NCBI GenBank assembly: GCA_036822055.1
Contig: DAISIK010000010.1
Location: 1-64,000, forward strand
Direction: 5' to 3'
Source: DAISIK01 sp036822055
GTDB taxonomy: Bacteria > Verrucomicrobiota > Verrucomicrobiia > Opitutales > Puniceicoccaceae
Length of the DNA: 64,000 nucleotides
Positions 8,414-16,798 of this stretch are shown here, one piece after another. Positions within the stretch are counted from its first letter, which is position 1. Each line of letters opens with the position of its first letter. The notes under the pieces are model-generated. The model saw nothing but the letters and a program-made list of their open reading frames with translations, was not told the origin of the DNA and did no database searches. The translations under genes and the position numbers were made by a program.

Positions 8414-9490
8414 ATGTTAACCGCAGCGAAACAAGGGATTGAGAGAGCCGGCTTGGTTAGCATGGCATCGGTGGTGGTGATCCTGGTCGGTTTGTCGCAC
8501 CTCCTCGCGGTGCTCTCGAACCTTTTGATTCCCCTGGTGGTGGCTATCTTTATCTGGTTTCTTCTGAATGCCCTCATTCACGTGGTGGAGCGGATAAAAA
8601 TCCGGGGGATTGGCCTTCCGCGTTTTCTATCGGCTACGCTCTCGCTGGTCCTTGTTTTTGGTCTGCTCTCGCTGGTCATTAACGTGGTGACGACCAATCT
8701 CGGGCAGGTGGCCAAAGAAGCTCCCTTCTATCAGGAAAAGCTGGTCACGATGATCGAGAAGGCCTACGCCTATTTCGATGTGGAGGAACCTCCGACCCTT
8801 GATCGCCTGATTGGACAAATCAGTTTTCGAGATTTGATTCGCGGTCTGGCGGTGAGCCTGACTGGAATCATCGGTAGTGCAGGCCTGATTCTGGTCTACG
8901 TCATTTTTCTATTCCTGGAGCAGGGTAGCTTCAAAGCGAAGATTGAGGCACTTGCTGGCAATCCCAAGCGGCAGAAGGACTGGGAGAATATCATGCGTCG
9001 GATGGGGGCCGATATCCGCCGGTACGTCGGAATCAAGACCCTGGCCAGCCTGCTAACGGGGGTGATGAGCTATTTGGTCATGCGGGTAATTGGGATCGAT
9101 TTTCCATTTTTTTGGGCCTTTCTGATTTTCCTCCTCAACTTTATCCCGACGATCGGCTCAATCATCGCGACGGCCTTTCCGACCATTGTTTCGCTGGTGC
9201 AGTTTGAGAGCTTCCAGATGTTTCTGATGACTGGCCTCTGTCTGACATCCATTCAAGTGACCATCGGCAACTTTGTTGAACCGCGGTTGATGGGAGATAC
9301 GCTCAACCTGAGTCCTTTGGTGATTCTGTTTTCCCTCGCTTACTGGAGCTTTTCCTGGGGCATTTTTGGAGCCTTTCTCTGCGTGCCACTTACCGTGGTG
9401 GTTATGATCATCTTCTCCAATTTCGGGATCACCCGACCGATCGCCATTTTAGCTTCGCGAGCAGGAGCGGTTCAGACGCTGGAGGAATAG
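8414..9490 (+). CDS. AI-2E family transporter (PerM/YhhT-like permease)
   Basis: 358 residues, mostly hydrophobic, with about seven or eight membrane segments in the order typical of the family. There is an N-terminal pair near 12-55 and a third near 72-92, then a soluble stretch, then a C-terminal bundle containing LLNFIPTIGSIIATAFPTIV and FVEPRLMGD. Members export small molecules, including autoinducer-2 in the founding case, or act as Na+/H+ antiporters; the substrate cannot be assigned here. The 279-base gap before it contains a TTGACA at 8271 but no convincing -10. Nothing links it functionally to the Xer gene upstream or metH downstream. Confidence 0.85.
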   Translation: MLTAAKQGIERAGLVSMASVVVILVGLSHLLAVLSNLLIPLVVAIFIWFLLNALIHVVERIKIRGIGLPRFLSATLSLVLVFGLLSLVINVVTTNLGQVAKEAPFYQEKLVTMIEKAYAYFDVEEPPTLDRLIGQISFRDLIRGLAVSLTGIIGSAGLILVYVIFLFLEQGSFKAKIEALAGNPKRQKDWENIMRRMGADIRRYVGIKTLASLLTGVMSYLVMRVIGIDFPFFWAFLIFLLNFIPTIGSIIATAFPTIVSLVQFESFQMFLMTGLCLTSIQVTIGNFVEPRLMGDTLNLSPLVILFSLAYWSFSWGIFGAFLCVPLTVVVMIIFSNFGITRPIAILASRAGAVQTLEE

Positions 9491-9549
9491 CCAGGCTTAG
9501 AATGTACGGGGCGATAGCTCAGCGACTCCAACAAGGTTGAATAAAACGC

Positions 9550-9573
9550 ATCATCATATCCGGATATGATGAT
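9550..9573. promoter_or_regulatory. 24-bp perfect palindrome upstream of metH, candidate operator
   Basis: ATCATCATATCC is followed directly by its exact reverse complement, with no spacer. It lies 36 bases before the metH start, where a repressor would block initiation. Size and symmetry suit a winged-helix dimer such as an ArsR-family regulator. The SahR group of ArsR regulators controls methionine-cycle genes in some bacteria, so a related regulator is a reasonable guess. The protein is not encoded nearby. Confidence 0.6.
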
Positions 9574-9608
9574 ATTTTCTTGCGAATTTTCGGGAAGACC
9601 TCCAGTTT

Positions 9609-12600
9609 GTGAAGGTGTCGATTGACTTAAAACAGAGACGGCTTGGGCAACAGACCGAGCGGCTGAAGGAATTGTTTGAGAAGCGCATCGTCTTCCTCGA
9701 CGGGGCAATGGGGACCATGATCCAGCAGTACAAACTAGAGGAGGCCGACTTCAGAAATTCCGAACTGGAGGGGATCGAAGGAGACCTCAAGGGCAACAAT
9801 GATCTGCTCAGCATAACCAGACCCGACGTCATTGAGGCGATCCACCGCGGCTTTCTCAAAGGCGGCTCGGACATCATCGAAACAAACACTTTCAGCGGTA
9901 CCCGGATCGCCCAGGCCGATTATCATTTGGAAGATTGGGTGAAGGAGATTAACCGGGCTGCGGTGCGGGTGGCCCGCAAGGTGGCAGACGAGGTAGCCGG
10001 GGAAGAAGACCGACCCGTTTTCGTGGCTGGAGCGATCGGCCCGACCAATCGGACTGCCTCGATCTCTCCCGACGTAAACCGCCCCGAATACCGGGCCACG
10101 AGTTACAATGAAATGAAGGCGGCCTACCGAGAGCAGGTGGACGTTCTCCTGGAAGAAGGAGTGGACCTTTTGCTACCCGAGACGACCTTCGACACCTTGA
10201 ATCTGAAGGCAGCACTCCACGCCATAGAGGAAGCCTTTGAATCTTTTGGGCAGCGAATCCCAGTCATCGTTTCGATCACCATAACGGACCAGAGTGGCCG
10301 AACTCTGAGTGGCCAAACCGTTGAGGCCTGCTGGAATTCCATTCGGCACGCCAAGCCGTTTTGTGTAGGTTTAAATTGTGCTTTAGGGGCGGATTTGATG
10401 CGGCCATTCCTCGAGGAGCTGGCGCGGGTGGCCGATACATACGTCCATGTTTATCCAAACGCCGGGCTGCCGAATCCTCTGAGTGAGACAGGCTATGATG
10501 AGCGCCCCTCCGATACTGGTGCTGCTCTGGCAGGTTTTGCTCGGGATGGCCTGGTTAACCTGGTGGGTGGCTGTTGCGGGACGACCCCCGAGCACCTTGC
10601 GCAGGTGGCGGAGGACGTCTCGAAGTATCCACCGCGTCAAGTCGCCCCGAAGGCCCCTGGTTTGCGTCTGAGCGGTCTCCAGGCGATGAACCTGCTCAAA
10701 CATAACGAGCCCTTCCTGAATGTCGGCGAACGGACAAACGTGACGGGCTCGCCGAGGTTTAAGAAATTGATCAAGGAGGACGATTTTACCGGCGCTCTCG
10801 CAATCGCTTTGGACCAAGTGGAAAAGGGGGCGGCGATCATCGACGTCAACTTCGATGAGGGCATGTTGGACGGCGAGGCGTGCATGCGCCACTTCCTCAA
10901 TCTGGTAGCTTCGGAGCCGGACATTTCGAAGGTCCCGGTCATGATCGACAGTTCTAAATGGAGCGTCCTGGAGGCCGGTCTCCAATGTGTTCAGGGGAAA
11001 TGTGTGGTGAACTCGATCAGCCTGAAAGAGGGCGAAGAGGTCTTTCGCCAACAGGCCAAATCAATAAAGCGCTACGGTGCCGCAGTGGTGGTGATGGCCT
11101 TTGACGAGGCTGGTCAAGCGGACTCCGTTGACCGCAAGGTATCGATCGCCGAAAGGAGCTACAAGATCCTTGTTGAGGAGGTGGGGATCGAGCCGCAGGA
11201 CATCATCTTTGACCTGAACATCCTGACCATTGGGACGGGGATGGAGGAGCACAATGCCTATGCACTCAACTTCATTGAGGCAGTCAGGCAGGTGAAAACG
11301 AGGTGCCCCGGCGCCTGGACAAGCGGAGGCCTCTCCAACATCTCTTTTTCCTTCCGTGGAAACAATCCGGTACGGGAAGCAATGCACGCGGTTTTTCTGC
11401 ACCATGCGGTGGAGGCCGGGCTGGACATGGCGATCGTTAATCCGGGATTGCTGATGGATTATCAACAGATTGATCCGGGACTGAAAAAAGCCGTGGAGGA
11501 CGTGGTTCTCAACCGGGATCCCGATGCCACGGAACGGTTGATTAGCCTGGCGGAAAAAATCAAAAGCGGAGATTACCAAGCCGGTGGGGGGACCCCTACC
11601 GAGAGGATCCATGCTGCGATGATGGAAGGGATGGGTCTCCTGCGCGATCTCTACGATCGGTCCATCCGCGAGAATGATCCGAGCATCCTCGAGGGATTCT
11701 TGCGCTCAGGTGCCGGAGCGCTCCCAGCAGAAAAAAAAAAGCCCCAGGCTGTTGAGCTAGACTGGCGGGAAGGCACGGTTGAGGACCGGCTTTCCCATGC
11801 TTTGGTGAAGGGGATAACGACCCACATCAACGCGGACACCGAGGAGGCGCGGGTGAAGTACAAGAGCCCACTCAAGGTCATCGAAGGACCCCTGATGGAC
11901 GGGATGAAGATCGTCGGGGATCTTTTTGGCGATGGGAAAATGTTTCTCCCGCAGGTGGTTAAAAGCGCTCGGGTGATGAAGCAAGCGGTGGGATATTTGA
12001 CCCCTTTCATGGAAGCGGAGAAGGCGGCCGGAGAAAAGACCACAAGTGCCGGCACCTTCGTGATTGCTACCGTCAAGGGCGATGTCCATGACATCGGCAA
12101 AAATATCGTCGGAGTTGTTTTGGGCTGTAACGGATTCGAAGTAATCGATCTGGGGGTGATGGTAGACTGCAACACCATTCTGGAAAAGGCGATCGAAGTC
12201 GGGGCGGACTTCATTGGGCTGAGCGGCTTGATCACCCCGTCCCTCGACGAAATGGCCTTCAACGCGGCCGAAATGGAGAAAAGGGGACTGAAAGTCCCTC
12301 TCTTGATTGGGGGAGCGACTACCAGCCGACTCCATACTGCGGTTAAGCTGGCCCAACACTACTCGGGACCGGTTCTCCACGTTATCGACGCCTCGAGGGT
12401 GGCCGGTGTCTGTTCCAAGCTCAAGAGCTCGGAGCATGGGCAAGCCTTCCGCGAGGAGTTGGCGAGGCAGCAGGAGGAGGATCGCGTTCGCTTCGAAAAG
12501 GGGAGGGAAAAGGTTCGCCTGGTGGCCATGGAGACCGCGAGAGAGAATGCGTTAAACCTTACCTGGTCGAGCGAGGTGATCGCGGTTCCCGATCGGCTGG

Positions 12601-13487
12601 GGAGGATAGTCAGTGAGCGCATTGATCCCTCCGAGGTAATTCCTTTTTTTGACTGGACACCCTTCTTCCAGACATGGGAGCTCCGGGGCACCTATCCGAA
12701 GATTTTCGAGCATCCCAAACATGGCGGTGAGGCTCGGGAACTCTTCGAGAATGCCCAGCGCACCCTTGACCGTTTGATTGAGGGAGACCGGCTGCACCTG
12801 CGGGCGGTCCACGGTTTCTGGCCAGCCAATCGGCGGGGAGATGATGTCGTCCTCTACGATCCGGACAATCCCAACCGGGTCCATTCTGTATTTCATTTTC
12901 TGAGACAACAGAAGGAGCGGCTCGGTGAGGAACCCTATCGGTGCCTGGCTGATTTCGTTGCTCCCGAAAGCTCGGGTCTGCAGGATTACTTGGGAGCTTT
13001 TGTGGTAACCGCCGGACAAGAGGTTGAAGATTACGCGGCCAGCCTAAAGGAGGGCGGGGATGATTATGAGGCGATCATGGTCCAGGCACTTGCCGATCGC
13101 TTCGCCGAAGGTTTGGCCGAGTACCTGCACAAACAAGTACGCCTTTCCCTCGGCTACGGAGCCACCGAAGGGTTGACAGTTGAGGACCTGATCCTCGAAA
13201 AGTACCGGGGAATACGGCCCGCCGCCGGGTATCCAGCGTGCCCCGACCATACGGAAAAAGAAACCCTTTGGAATCTTCTCGGAGCTGAGGCGGCAACCGG
13301 GGCACGTCTCACGGAGAGTTTTGCAATGTATCCCGCTCCCACGGTAGCCGGTCTCTATTTCTCCCATCCCGAGGCAAAATACTTTCAGGTTGGAAAAATC
13401 GGGATGGATCAGGTCGAGGAATATGCTGAACGCAAAGGGATGCAGGTTGATCAAATGGCGAAATGGCTGGCTCCGAATCTGGCTTAA
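9609..13487 (+). CDS. metH: Cobalamin-dependent methionine synthase
   Basis: 1292 residues, full modular length. Homocysteine-binding domain about 20-340 with FLDGAMGTMIQQY, CVGLNCALG and the zinc-ligand motif GGCCGTTPEH (near 319). Pterin (methyl-tetrahydrofolate) domain about 360-630 with NVGERTNVTGS and VMIDSSKW. Cobalamin cap region about 660-750. B12-binding domain with GDVHDIGKNIVG (near 823; this His ligates cobalt) and the later SGLITPSLDEM. AdoMet-dependent reactivation domain about 960-1290 with RPAAGYPACPDHTEK (near 1202). It transfers methyl from methyl-tetrahydrofolate to homocysteine in the cytoplasm. The start is GTG at 9609; no strong ribosome binding site helps decide. The palindrome just upstream is the likely control site. 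No cobalamin or SAM riboswitch was recognised. Confidence 0.97.
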   Translation: MKVSIDLKQRRLGQQTERLKELFEKRIVFLDGAMGTMIQQYKLEEADFRNSELEGIEGDLKGNNDLLSITRPDVIEAIHRGFLKGGSDIIETNTFSGTRIAQADYHLEDWVKEINRAAVRVARKVADEVAGEEDRPVFVAGAIGPTNRTASISPDVNRPEYRATSYNEMKAAYREQVDVLLEEGVDLLLPETTFDTLNLKAALHAIEEAFESFGQRIPVIVSITITDQSGRTLSGQTVEACWNSIRHAKPFCVGLNCALGADLMRPFLEELARVADTYVHVYPNAGLPNPLSETGYDERPSDTGAALAGFARDGLVNLVGGCCGTTPEHLAQVAEDVSKYPPRQVAPKAPGLRLSGLQAMNLLKHNEPFLNVGERTNVTGSPRFKKLIKEDDFTGALAIALDQVEKGAAIIDVNFDEGMLDGEACMRHFLNLVASEPDISKVPVMIDSSKWSVLEAGLQCVQGKCVVNSISLKEGEEVFRQQAKSIKRYGAAVVVMAFDEAGQADSVDRKVSIAERSYKILVEEVGIEPQDIIFDLNILTIGTGMEEHNAYALNFIEAVRQVKTRCPGAWTSGGLSNISFSFRGNNPVREAMHAVFLHHAVEAGLDMAIVNPGLLMDYQQIDPGLKKAVEDVVLNRDPDATERLISLAEKIKSGDYQAGGGTPTERIHAAMMEGMGLLRDLYDRSIRENDPSILEGFLRSGAGALPAEKKKPQAVELDWREGTVEDRLSHALVKGITTHINADTEEARVKYKSPLKVIEGPLMDGMKIVGDLFGDGKMFLPQVVKSARVMKQAVGYLTPFMEAEKAAGEKTTSAGTFVIATVKGDVHDIGKNIVGVVLGCNGFEVIDLGVMVDCNTILEKAIEVGADFIGLSGLITPSLDEMAFNAAEMEKRGLKVPLLIGGATTSRLHTAVKLAQHYSGPVLHVIDASRVAGVCSKLKSSEHGQAFREELARQQEEDRVRFEKGREKVRLVAMETARENALNLTWSSEVIAVPDRLGRIVSERIDPSEVIPFFDWTPFFQTWELRGTYPKIFEHPKHGGEARELFENAQRTLDRLIEGDRLHLRAVHGFWPANRRGDDVVLYDPDNPNRVHSVFHFLRQQKERLGEEPYRCLADFVAPESSGLQDYLGAFVVTAGQEVEDYAASLKEGGDDYEAIMVQALADRFAEGLAEYLHKQVRLSLGYGATEGLTVEDLILEKYRGIRPAAGYPACPDHTEKETLWNLLGAEAATGARLTESFAMYPAPTVAGLYFSHPEAKYFQVGKIGMDQVEEYAERKGMQVDQMAKWLAPNLA

Positions 13488-13819
13488 ATGAGCGGCTCTC
13501 CTCTGCTATCAACGACCCACAATTGTCGGAGAGGTGGCTCGAGGCTCTCTCTTTGATCGGTGAGGGTTTTCTCCCTCGCTTGATTGAACGGATCGATGAC
13601 TCTCCCTTCTCGCCGAAAGATTGGATCGGGGCAGTCATCCGGGTTGTTGATTGGCGGCGCGACCGAGGGCTGCCAATCCGAGGCGACCAAATCCTGGGCT
13701 ATCTGGAGTGTTGCGTGGCAGCGATCGAGTCCAAGGTCGTTCGTTTGAGCCTCGACGAAACCGTTGAAGAGATGCTGTCCGAGTTTGGGATGGTTGATTT
13801 GGCCGGGGAGAAAACTTAA
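13463..13819 (+). CDS. Small hypothetical protein overlapping the metH end
   Basis: 118 residues, not recognised. The ATG at 13463 lies inside metH, so the two genes overlap by 25 bases, a sign of translational coupling if real. The protein is mostly helical by composition, with charged and leucine-rich stretches (LSERWLEALSLIGEGFLPRLIERI) and no signal peptide or membrane segment. No catalytic motif is visible. Support for it being real is that it fills the space after metH and reads cleanly through to a stop before a structured non-coding gap. It could be a small partner of MetH or an unrelated passenger. Confidence 0.5.
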   Translation: MAGSESGLNERLSSAINDPQLSERWLEALSLIGEGFLPRLIERIDDSPFSPKDWIGAVIRVVDWRRDRGLPIRGDQILGYLECCVAAIESKVVRLSLDETVEEMLSEFGMVDLAGEKT

Positions 13820-13875
13820 CTTTTTCTAATTATTTGTCTCGACAGAATAACTCTGGTTAATCATGAGTTGTAAGT

Positions 13876-13963
13876 GCGGGAGGGTTCGTCCCTCAAAAAT
13901 TCATGACCTATCCACACACCCGATGAGTATGCGAGTTCTCTCGGGGAGGGACGAACTTCCCGC
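13876..13963. repeat. REP-like inverted repeat with alternative foldings
   Basis: Two copies of a roughly 19-base element lie in inverted orientation: 13876-13894 and 13946-13963. They pair almost perfectly, with a mismatch and a one-base gap, across a 51-base loop. Each arm can also fold on itself: the left arm as GAGGG-TTCGT-CCCTC, the right arm as a four-pair stem. Seven T follow at 13967-13973, so the long pairing could act as a terminator. Paired short palindromes of this kind resemble REP/BIME elements. Confidence 0.55.
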
Positions 13964-14077
13964 CAGTTTTTTTCTCGCAATCAAGATTTGAAATCTGAAA
14001 ATAGAGATAGTTTACGATTTGGTTAAATTTTGCCGGCCTTGAGAAAGTCGGTTTAAGTGAGATAGTGAGAGTGAGAG

Positions 14078-14111
14078 GGGCCGTTCGAATAGAACGGCCC
14101 TTCGTTTTTTT
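14078..14111 (+). terminator. Strong intrinsic terminator
   Basis: A nine-pair perfect stem, GGGCCGTTC (14078-14086) with GAACGGCCC (14092-14100), has a five-base loop and is followed by TTCG and seven T (14105-14111). It ends transcription coming from the metH side before the regulator at 14194. Confidence 0.9.
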
Positions 14112-14193
14112 AGATTTTAACCGTGCTCTCTTTGCTCGGTGGCAGAGTCAGGCGCCGATTAACGATCACCGGGCATAAAGAACTCCTTCATTC

Positions 14194-14718
14194 TTGGTGG
14201 TTGAAGATTCGGGGCAGTCGCTCTTAAATCCTTGGATGTCTGAAGTTCTCAAATTGATTTTAGAGGGTGAGCGTCTGTCGACAGCTGAGATGGCCAAGGT
14301 GTTGGATCTCACGGACGGTGAGGTCCAGATGGAAATTGAAAGGCTGCGGGAGACTGGGGTCATCCTTGGTTGGAGACCGGTCTTAAATCCGGAGAACCAA
14401 GGGTATGAAAATGTGCGGGCCGTGATTGAGATCCGGATTAGCCCGGAACGCGAGGGAGGCTTTGACCGGGTAGCTTTACGGGTGGCCGGGTTCCCCGAGG
14501 TCGAGAGCTGCTTCCTGATGTCCGGAGCCTATGATCTGCTCGTTTTTGTGAATGGGAAGAATCTGCAGCGGGTGGCGAGGTTCGTAAGCGAGAAGCTGGC
14601 GACCCTTGGCGGGGTTCTTTCCACTGCTACTCATTTTGTCCTCAGGCCGTACAAGGAACAGGGCTTCGAGATCCAGCACTTTGGGAACGAGGATCGCAAA
14701 CCAGCCGTCTCTCCCTAG
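14194..14718 (+). CDS. Lrp/AsnC-family transcriptional regulator
   Basis: Up to 174 residues. The N-terminal winged helix-turn-helix is visible as ILEGERLSTAEMAKVLDLTDGEVQMEIERLRETGVI, followed by the effector-binding RAM domain with EVESCFLMSGAYDLLVFV. The order and spacing are those of Lrp/AsnC proteins, which bind amino acids and assemble as dimers to octamers on DNA. The longest frame starts with TTG at 14194; ATG at 14236 would give about 160 residues starting directly before the helix-turn-helix and is quite possible. It lies 51 bases upstream of gcvT on the same strand, so it is a plausible local regulator of glycine cleavage genes responding to glycine or another amino acid. That link is inferred from position only. 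Confidence 0.85.
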   Translation: MVVEDSGQSLLNPWMSEVLKLILEGERLSTAEMAKVLDLTDGEVQMEIERLRETGVILGWRPVLNPENQGYENVRAVIEIRISPEREGGFDRVALRVAGFPEVESCFLMSGAYDLLVFVNGKNLQRVARFVSEKLATLGGVLSTATHFVLRPYKEQGFEIQHFGNEDRKPAVSP

Positions 14719-14769
14719 AGTTGGTGCTGCTCGGTTGAGCCACTCCCGCTTGCGAGAAGATACTCAACA

Positions 14770-15864
14770 ATGAGTTCATTACATAAAACTTCGCTCCATC
14801 CCTTCCATCTCTCCCAAGGGGCCCGGATGGTGGACTTTGCCGGATGGGAAATGCCGGTTCAGTACCAGTCGATCCTTGAGGAACATCTGGCGGTCAGGCG
14901 GGGGGTCGGCTTCTTCGATGTGAGCCATATGGGAGTCTTCGAATTTGCCGGGGAGGAGGCTGAAGAAGCGCTCGACTTCATCTTCACTAATCGAGTTTGT
15001 GGAGTCGCCGTAGGGCACGGAGTGTATTCTCCGGCCTGTGACGGAAACGGGTTTGTGGTGGATGATTGCATCATCTACCGAATGGAGCCCAACCGGTTCC
15101 TCGTGGTAGTCAACGCAGCCAACCGATTGAAGGACTTCTCCTTCTTCGGCGCACTGGCCAGCCTGTTTAAGGTCAGCTTGTCGGATCTTTCAAACAGAGG
15201 GGCTCTCCTCGCTGTCCAGGGACCCGAAGCGGTTAATTTGTTAACCAGTATGTTAGGCCCGGAACTTGCGGAGGTGAGGAGATTCGGGTGGTTGAAGTTA
15301 CCGTACAGGACCAACGAGGCTATCGCTTTCCGGACCGGCTACACGGGTGAGGATGGATTTGAGATCCTGCTGAGAGCAGAAGATGGGCCCTCCCTGGCTG
15401 AGGATTTGCTAGCCGCTGGAGCCACTCCCTGCGGATTGGGCGCCCGCGACAGTTTAAGGCTGGAAGCTGGGTATCCGCTCTATGGTCACGAGTTTGACTC
15501 AACCCGAACCCCGTTTGAAGGGGGAGTTGGGTGGGCGGTCAAGATGAACAAGGATGGATTTTCCGGCCAGGAATCATTGTCAAAAGCCAGAGCGAACGGG
15601 GCTCTCGACAAGTTGGTTCATTTCATCACCGCTGACAAACGCCAAGCTAGAGGTGGTGCCATTCTTTATTCGGGTGGAAATGTTGTCGGGAAGGTGGCCA
15701 GCGGGGCTTACTCCCCAATCCTCGAGCGAGGGATCGGCTCGGCCCATTTAAGAGCCGGGGTTCCCCTGGATGGAACCTTCGAGGCTGAGGTGCGGGGGAA
15801 CCGGCTTCAGTTGCAGCTTGCGAAACCGCCCCTCAACCAGAAGGCTCCAGCAGTTCAATTATGA
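14770..15864 (+). CDS. gcvT: Aminomethyltransferase (glycine cleavage T protein)
   Basis: 364 residues. N-terminal MVDFAGWEMPVQY and FFDVSHMGVFEF are standard GcvT tetrahydrofolate-site signatures. VQGPEA, FRTGYTGEDGFEIL and CGLGARDSLRLEAGYPLYGHE follow in the right order. It takes the aminomethyl group from the lipoyl arm of GcvH and releases ammonia, yielding methylene-tetrahydrofolate. Its stop overlaps the gcvH start by four bases (ATGA), so the two are translationally coupled. The decarboxylase gene gcvP is not in the window, although it often follows gcvH. No glycine riboswitch was seen in the short space upstream, which fits control by the Lrp-type protein just before it. Confidence 0.96.
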   Translation: MSSLHKTSLHPFHLSQGARMVDFAGWEMPVQYQSILEEHLAVRRGVGFFDVSHMGVFEFAGEEAEEALDFIFTNRVCGVAVGHGVYSPACDGNGFVVDDCIIYRMEPNRFLVVVNAANRLKDFSFFGALASLFKVSLSDLSNRGALLAVQGPEAVNLLTSMLGPELAEVRRFGWLKLPYRTNEAIAFRTGYTGEDGFEILLRAEDGPSLAEDLLAAGATPCGLGARDSLRLEAGYPLYGHEFDSTRTPFEGGVGWAVKMNKDGFSGQESLSKARANGALDKLVHFITADKRQARGGAILYSGGNVVGKVASGAYSPILERGIGSAHLRAGVPLDGTFEAEVRGNRLQLQLAKPPLNQKAPAVQL

Positions 15865-16244
15865 GTGAAGTAAGAGAAAGTTTGGCTTATACAAAAGAGC
15901 ACGAATGGCTGAGGGTTGACGGAGCGTGTGCCTGGGTTGGGATCACCGACCACGCCCAGGAAACCCTTGGGGACATCACCTTCGTAGAGCTTCCCACCGT
16001 CGGCCAGGTTTTTAAACAGGGAGATACCTTTGGAGTGGTGGAGTCGGTGAAGGCTGCCTCAGACCTCTACATTCCAGTGGAAGGGGAGATCTTGGAGATC
16101 AATGAAGGTCTGGAGACCGATCCGGCCATCATCAACCAATCGCCCTACGACAAGGGCTGGATCATTAAAATTGCGATTAAGAACTCGGATCAAGTGAAAG
16201 ACCTCCTCGATTCTGAAGCGTATCAATCGTTGCCCGGGATTTGA
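15861..16244 (+). CDS. gcvH: Glycine cleavage system H protein
   Basis: 127 residues, the usual length. Opens with YTKEHEWLRVDG and continues with GDITFVELPTVGQ. The lipoylation site is the lysine in VVESVKAASDLYIPV, and the tail has EDTLDDSEAY-like acidic character typical of H proteins (seen here as LLDSEAYQSL). It shuttles the aminomethyl intermediate between P, T and L proteins. Start ATG overlaps the gcvT stop, and its own stop overlaps the TTG start of the next gene, so three genes are chained by four-base overlaps. Confidence 0.96.
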   Translation: MSEVRESLAYTKEHEWLRVDGACAWVGITDHAQETLGDITFVELPTVGQVFKQGDTFGVVESVKAASDLYIPVEGEILEINEGLETDPAIINQSPYDKGWIIKIAIKNSDQVKDLLDSEAYQSLPGI

Positions 16245-16786
16245 GGGGCAGACGATTTTTTAAGCGGCTGGTTGCAATCGGAGCTATCGGCCTCTTGGTC
16301 TTGAGTTCAGCTCTATTACCTATGCTATCTTCTTCCAGCGACCACCTCGAAGTGGGGGCTCCAGCGCCCTCCCTATCTGTCACGCTCGATAATCAGGAAG
16401 TGGTGGAACTGTCCACCCTCTACGAGAAGGGACCGGTCCTTCTCTTTTTTTATCCCAAAGCCGATACCCCTGGCTGCACCAAGCAGGCCTGTAATCTAAG
16501 AGATGAATTCAAAGCGCTGACGGAAGCCAACCTTCAGGTGCTCGGGGTGAGCAGGGATTCGGTCAAAAAGCAGGCCGCTTTCCGGGCAAAGTACTCTCTG
16601 CCCTATCCTTTGATCGCCGATCCGGAGGGGGCGCTGGGAAAAGCATTCAAAGTTGGTGGATACCTGGGCCTAGCCTACAAGCGCGAGTCCTATCTGGTGG
16701 TTGATGGCAAAGTGGCCTGGATGGATCGGCGAGCCAAACCTGGATCGCAGGCCGCCGATGCGCTCAAGGCACTTGCTGAGCTTTAA
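16241..16786 (+). CDS. bcp: Exported peroxiredoxin of the Bcp/PrxQ type
   Basis: 181 residues. Residues 6-28 are basic and then hydrophobic (RFFKRLVAIGAIGLLVLSSALL), a signal peptide or membrane anchor, so the enzyme probably works outside the cytoplasm, unlike most Bcp proteins. The core has FFYPKADTPGCTKQACNLRD, with the peroxidatic cysteine in TPGC and a second cysteine five residues later, the atypical 2-Cys arrangement of PrxQ. LGVSRDS and YPLIADPEG complete the fold. It reduces hydroperoxides using thioredoxin-like donors. The TTG start overlaps the gcvH stop by four bases. A later start would remove the signal, so the start matters for localisation. Confidence 0.85.
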   Translation: MRGRRFFKRLVAIGAIGLLVLSSALLPMLSSSSDHLEVGAPAPSLSVTLDNQEVVELSTLYEKGPVLLFFYPKADTPGCTKQACNLRDEFKALTEANLQVLGVSRDSVKKQAAFRAKYSLPYPLIADPEGALGKAFKVGGYLGLAYKRESYLVVDGKVAWMDRRAKPGSQAADALKALAEL

Positions 16787-16798
16787 GCGGCTTGTGGC

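Larger units (their letters stand above)
13820..14193. other. 374-base gap holding an inverted repeat and a strong terminator
   Basis: No convincing reading frame. The gap holds an inverted repeat at 13876-13963 followed by a T tract, a featureless AT-rich stretch from about 13975 to 14070, and an intrinsic terminator at 14078-14111. The arrangement would fit either a long 3' untranslated region of the metH transcript or one or two small RNAs with their own terminators. I could not match it to 6S RNA, tmRNA, RNase P RNA or a glycine riboswitch. Confidence 0.5.

Noticed and set aside
8154..8420. 88-codon open frame in the gap before the AI-2E family gene
   Set aside because: It overlaps the next gene's start, has no recognisable domain and no ribosome binding site. 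It probably arises by chance in GC-rich DNA.
9491..9608. SAM, SAH or cobalamin riboswitch before metH
   Set aside because: The conserved core elements of these riboswitches were not found; the only striking feature is the palindrome.
14719..14769. Glycine riboswitch before gcvT
   Set aside because: The gap is only 51 bases, too short for the tandem aptamers, and the conserved core sequences are absent.
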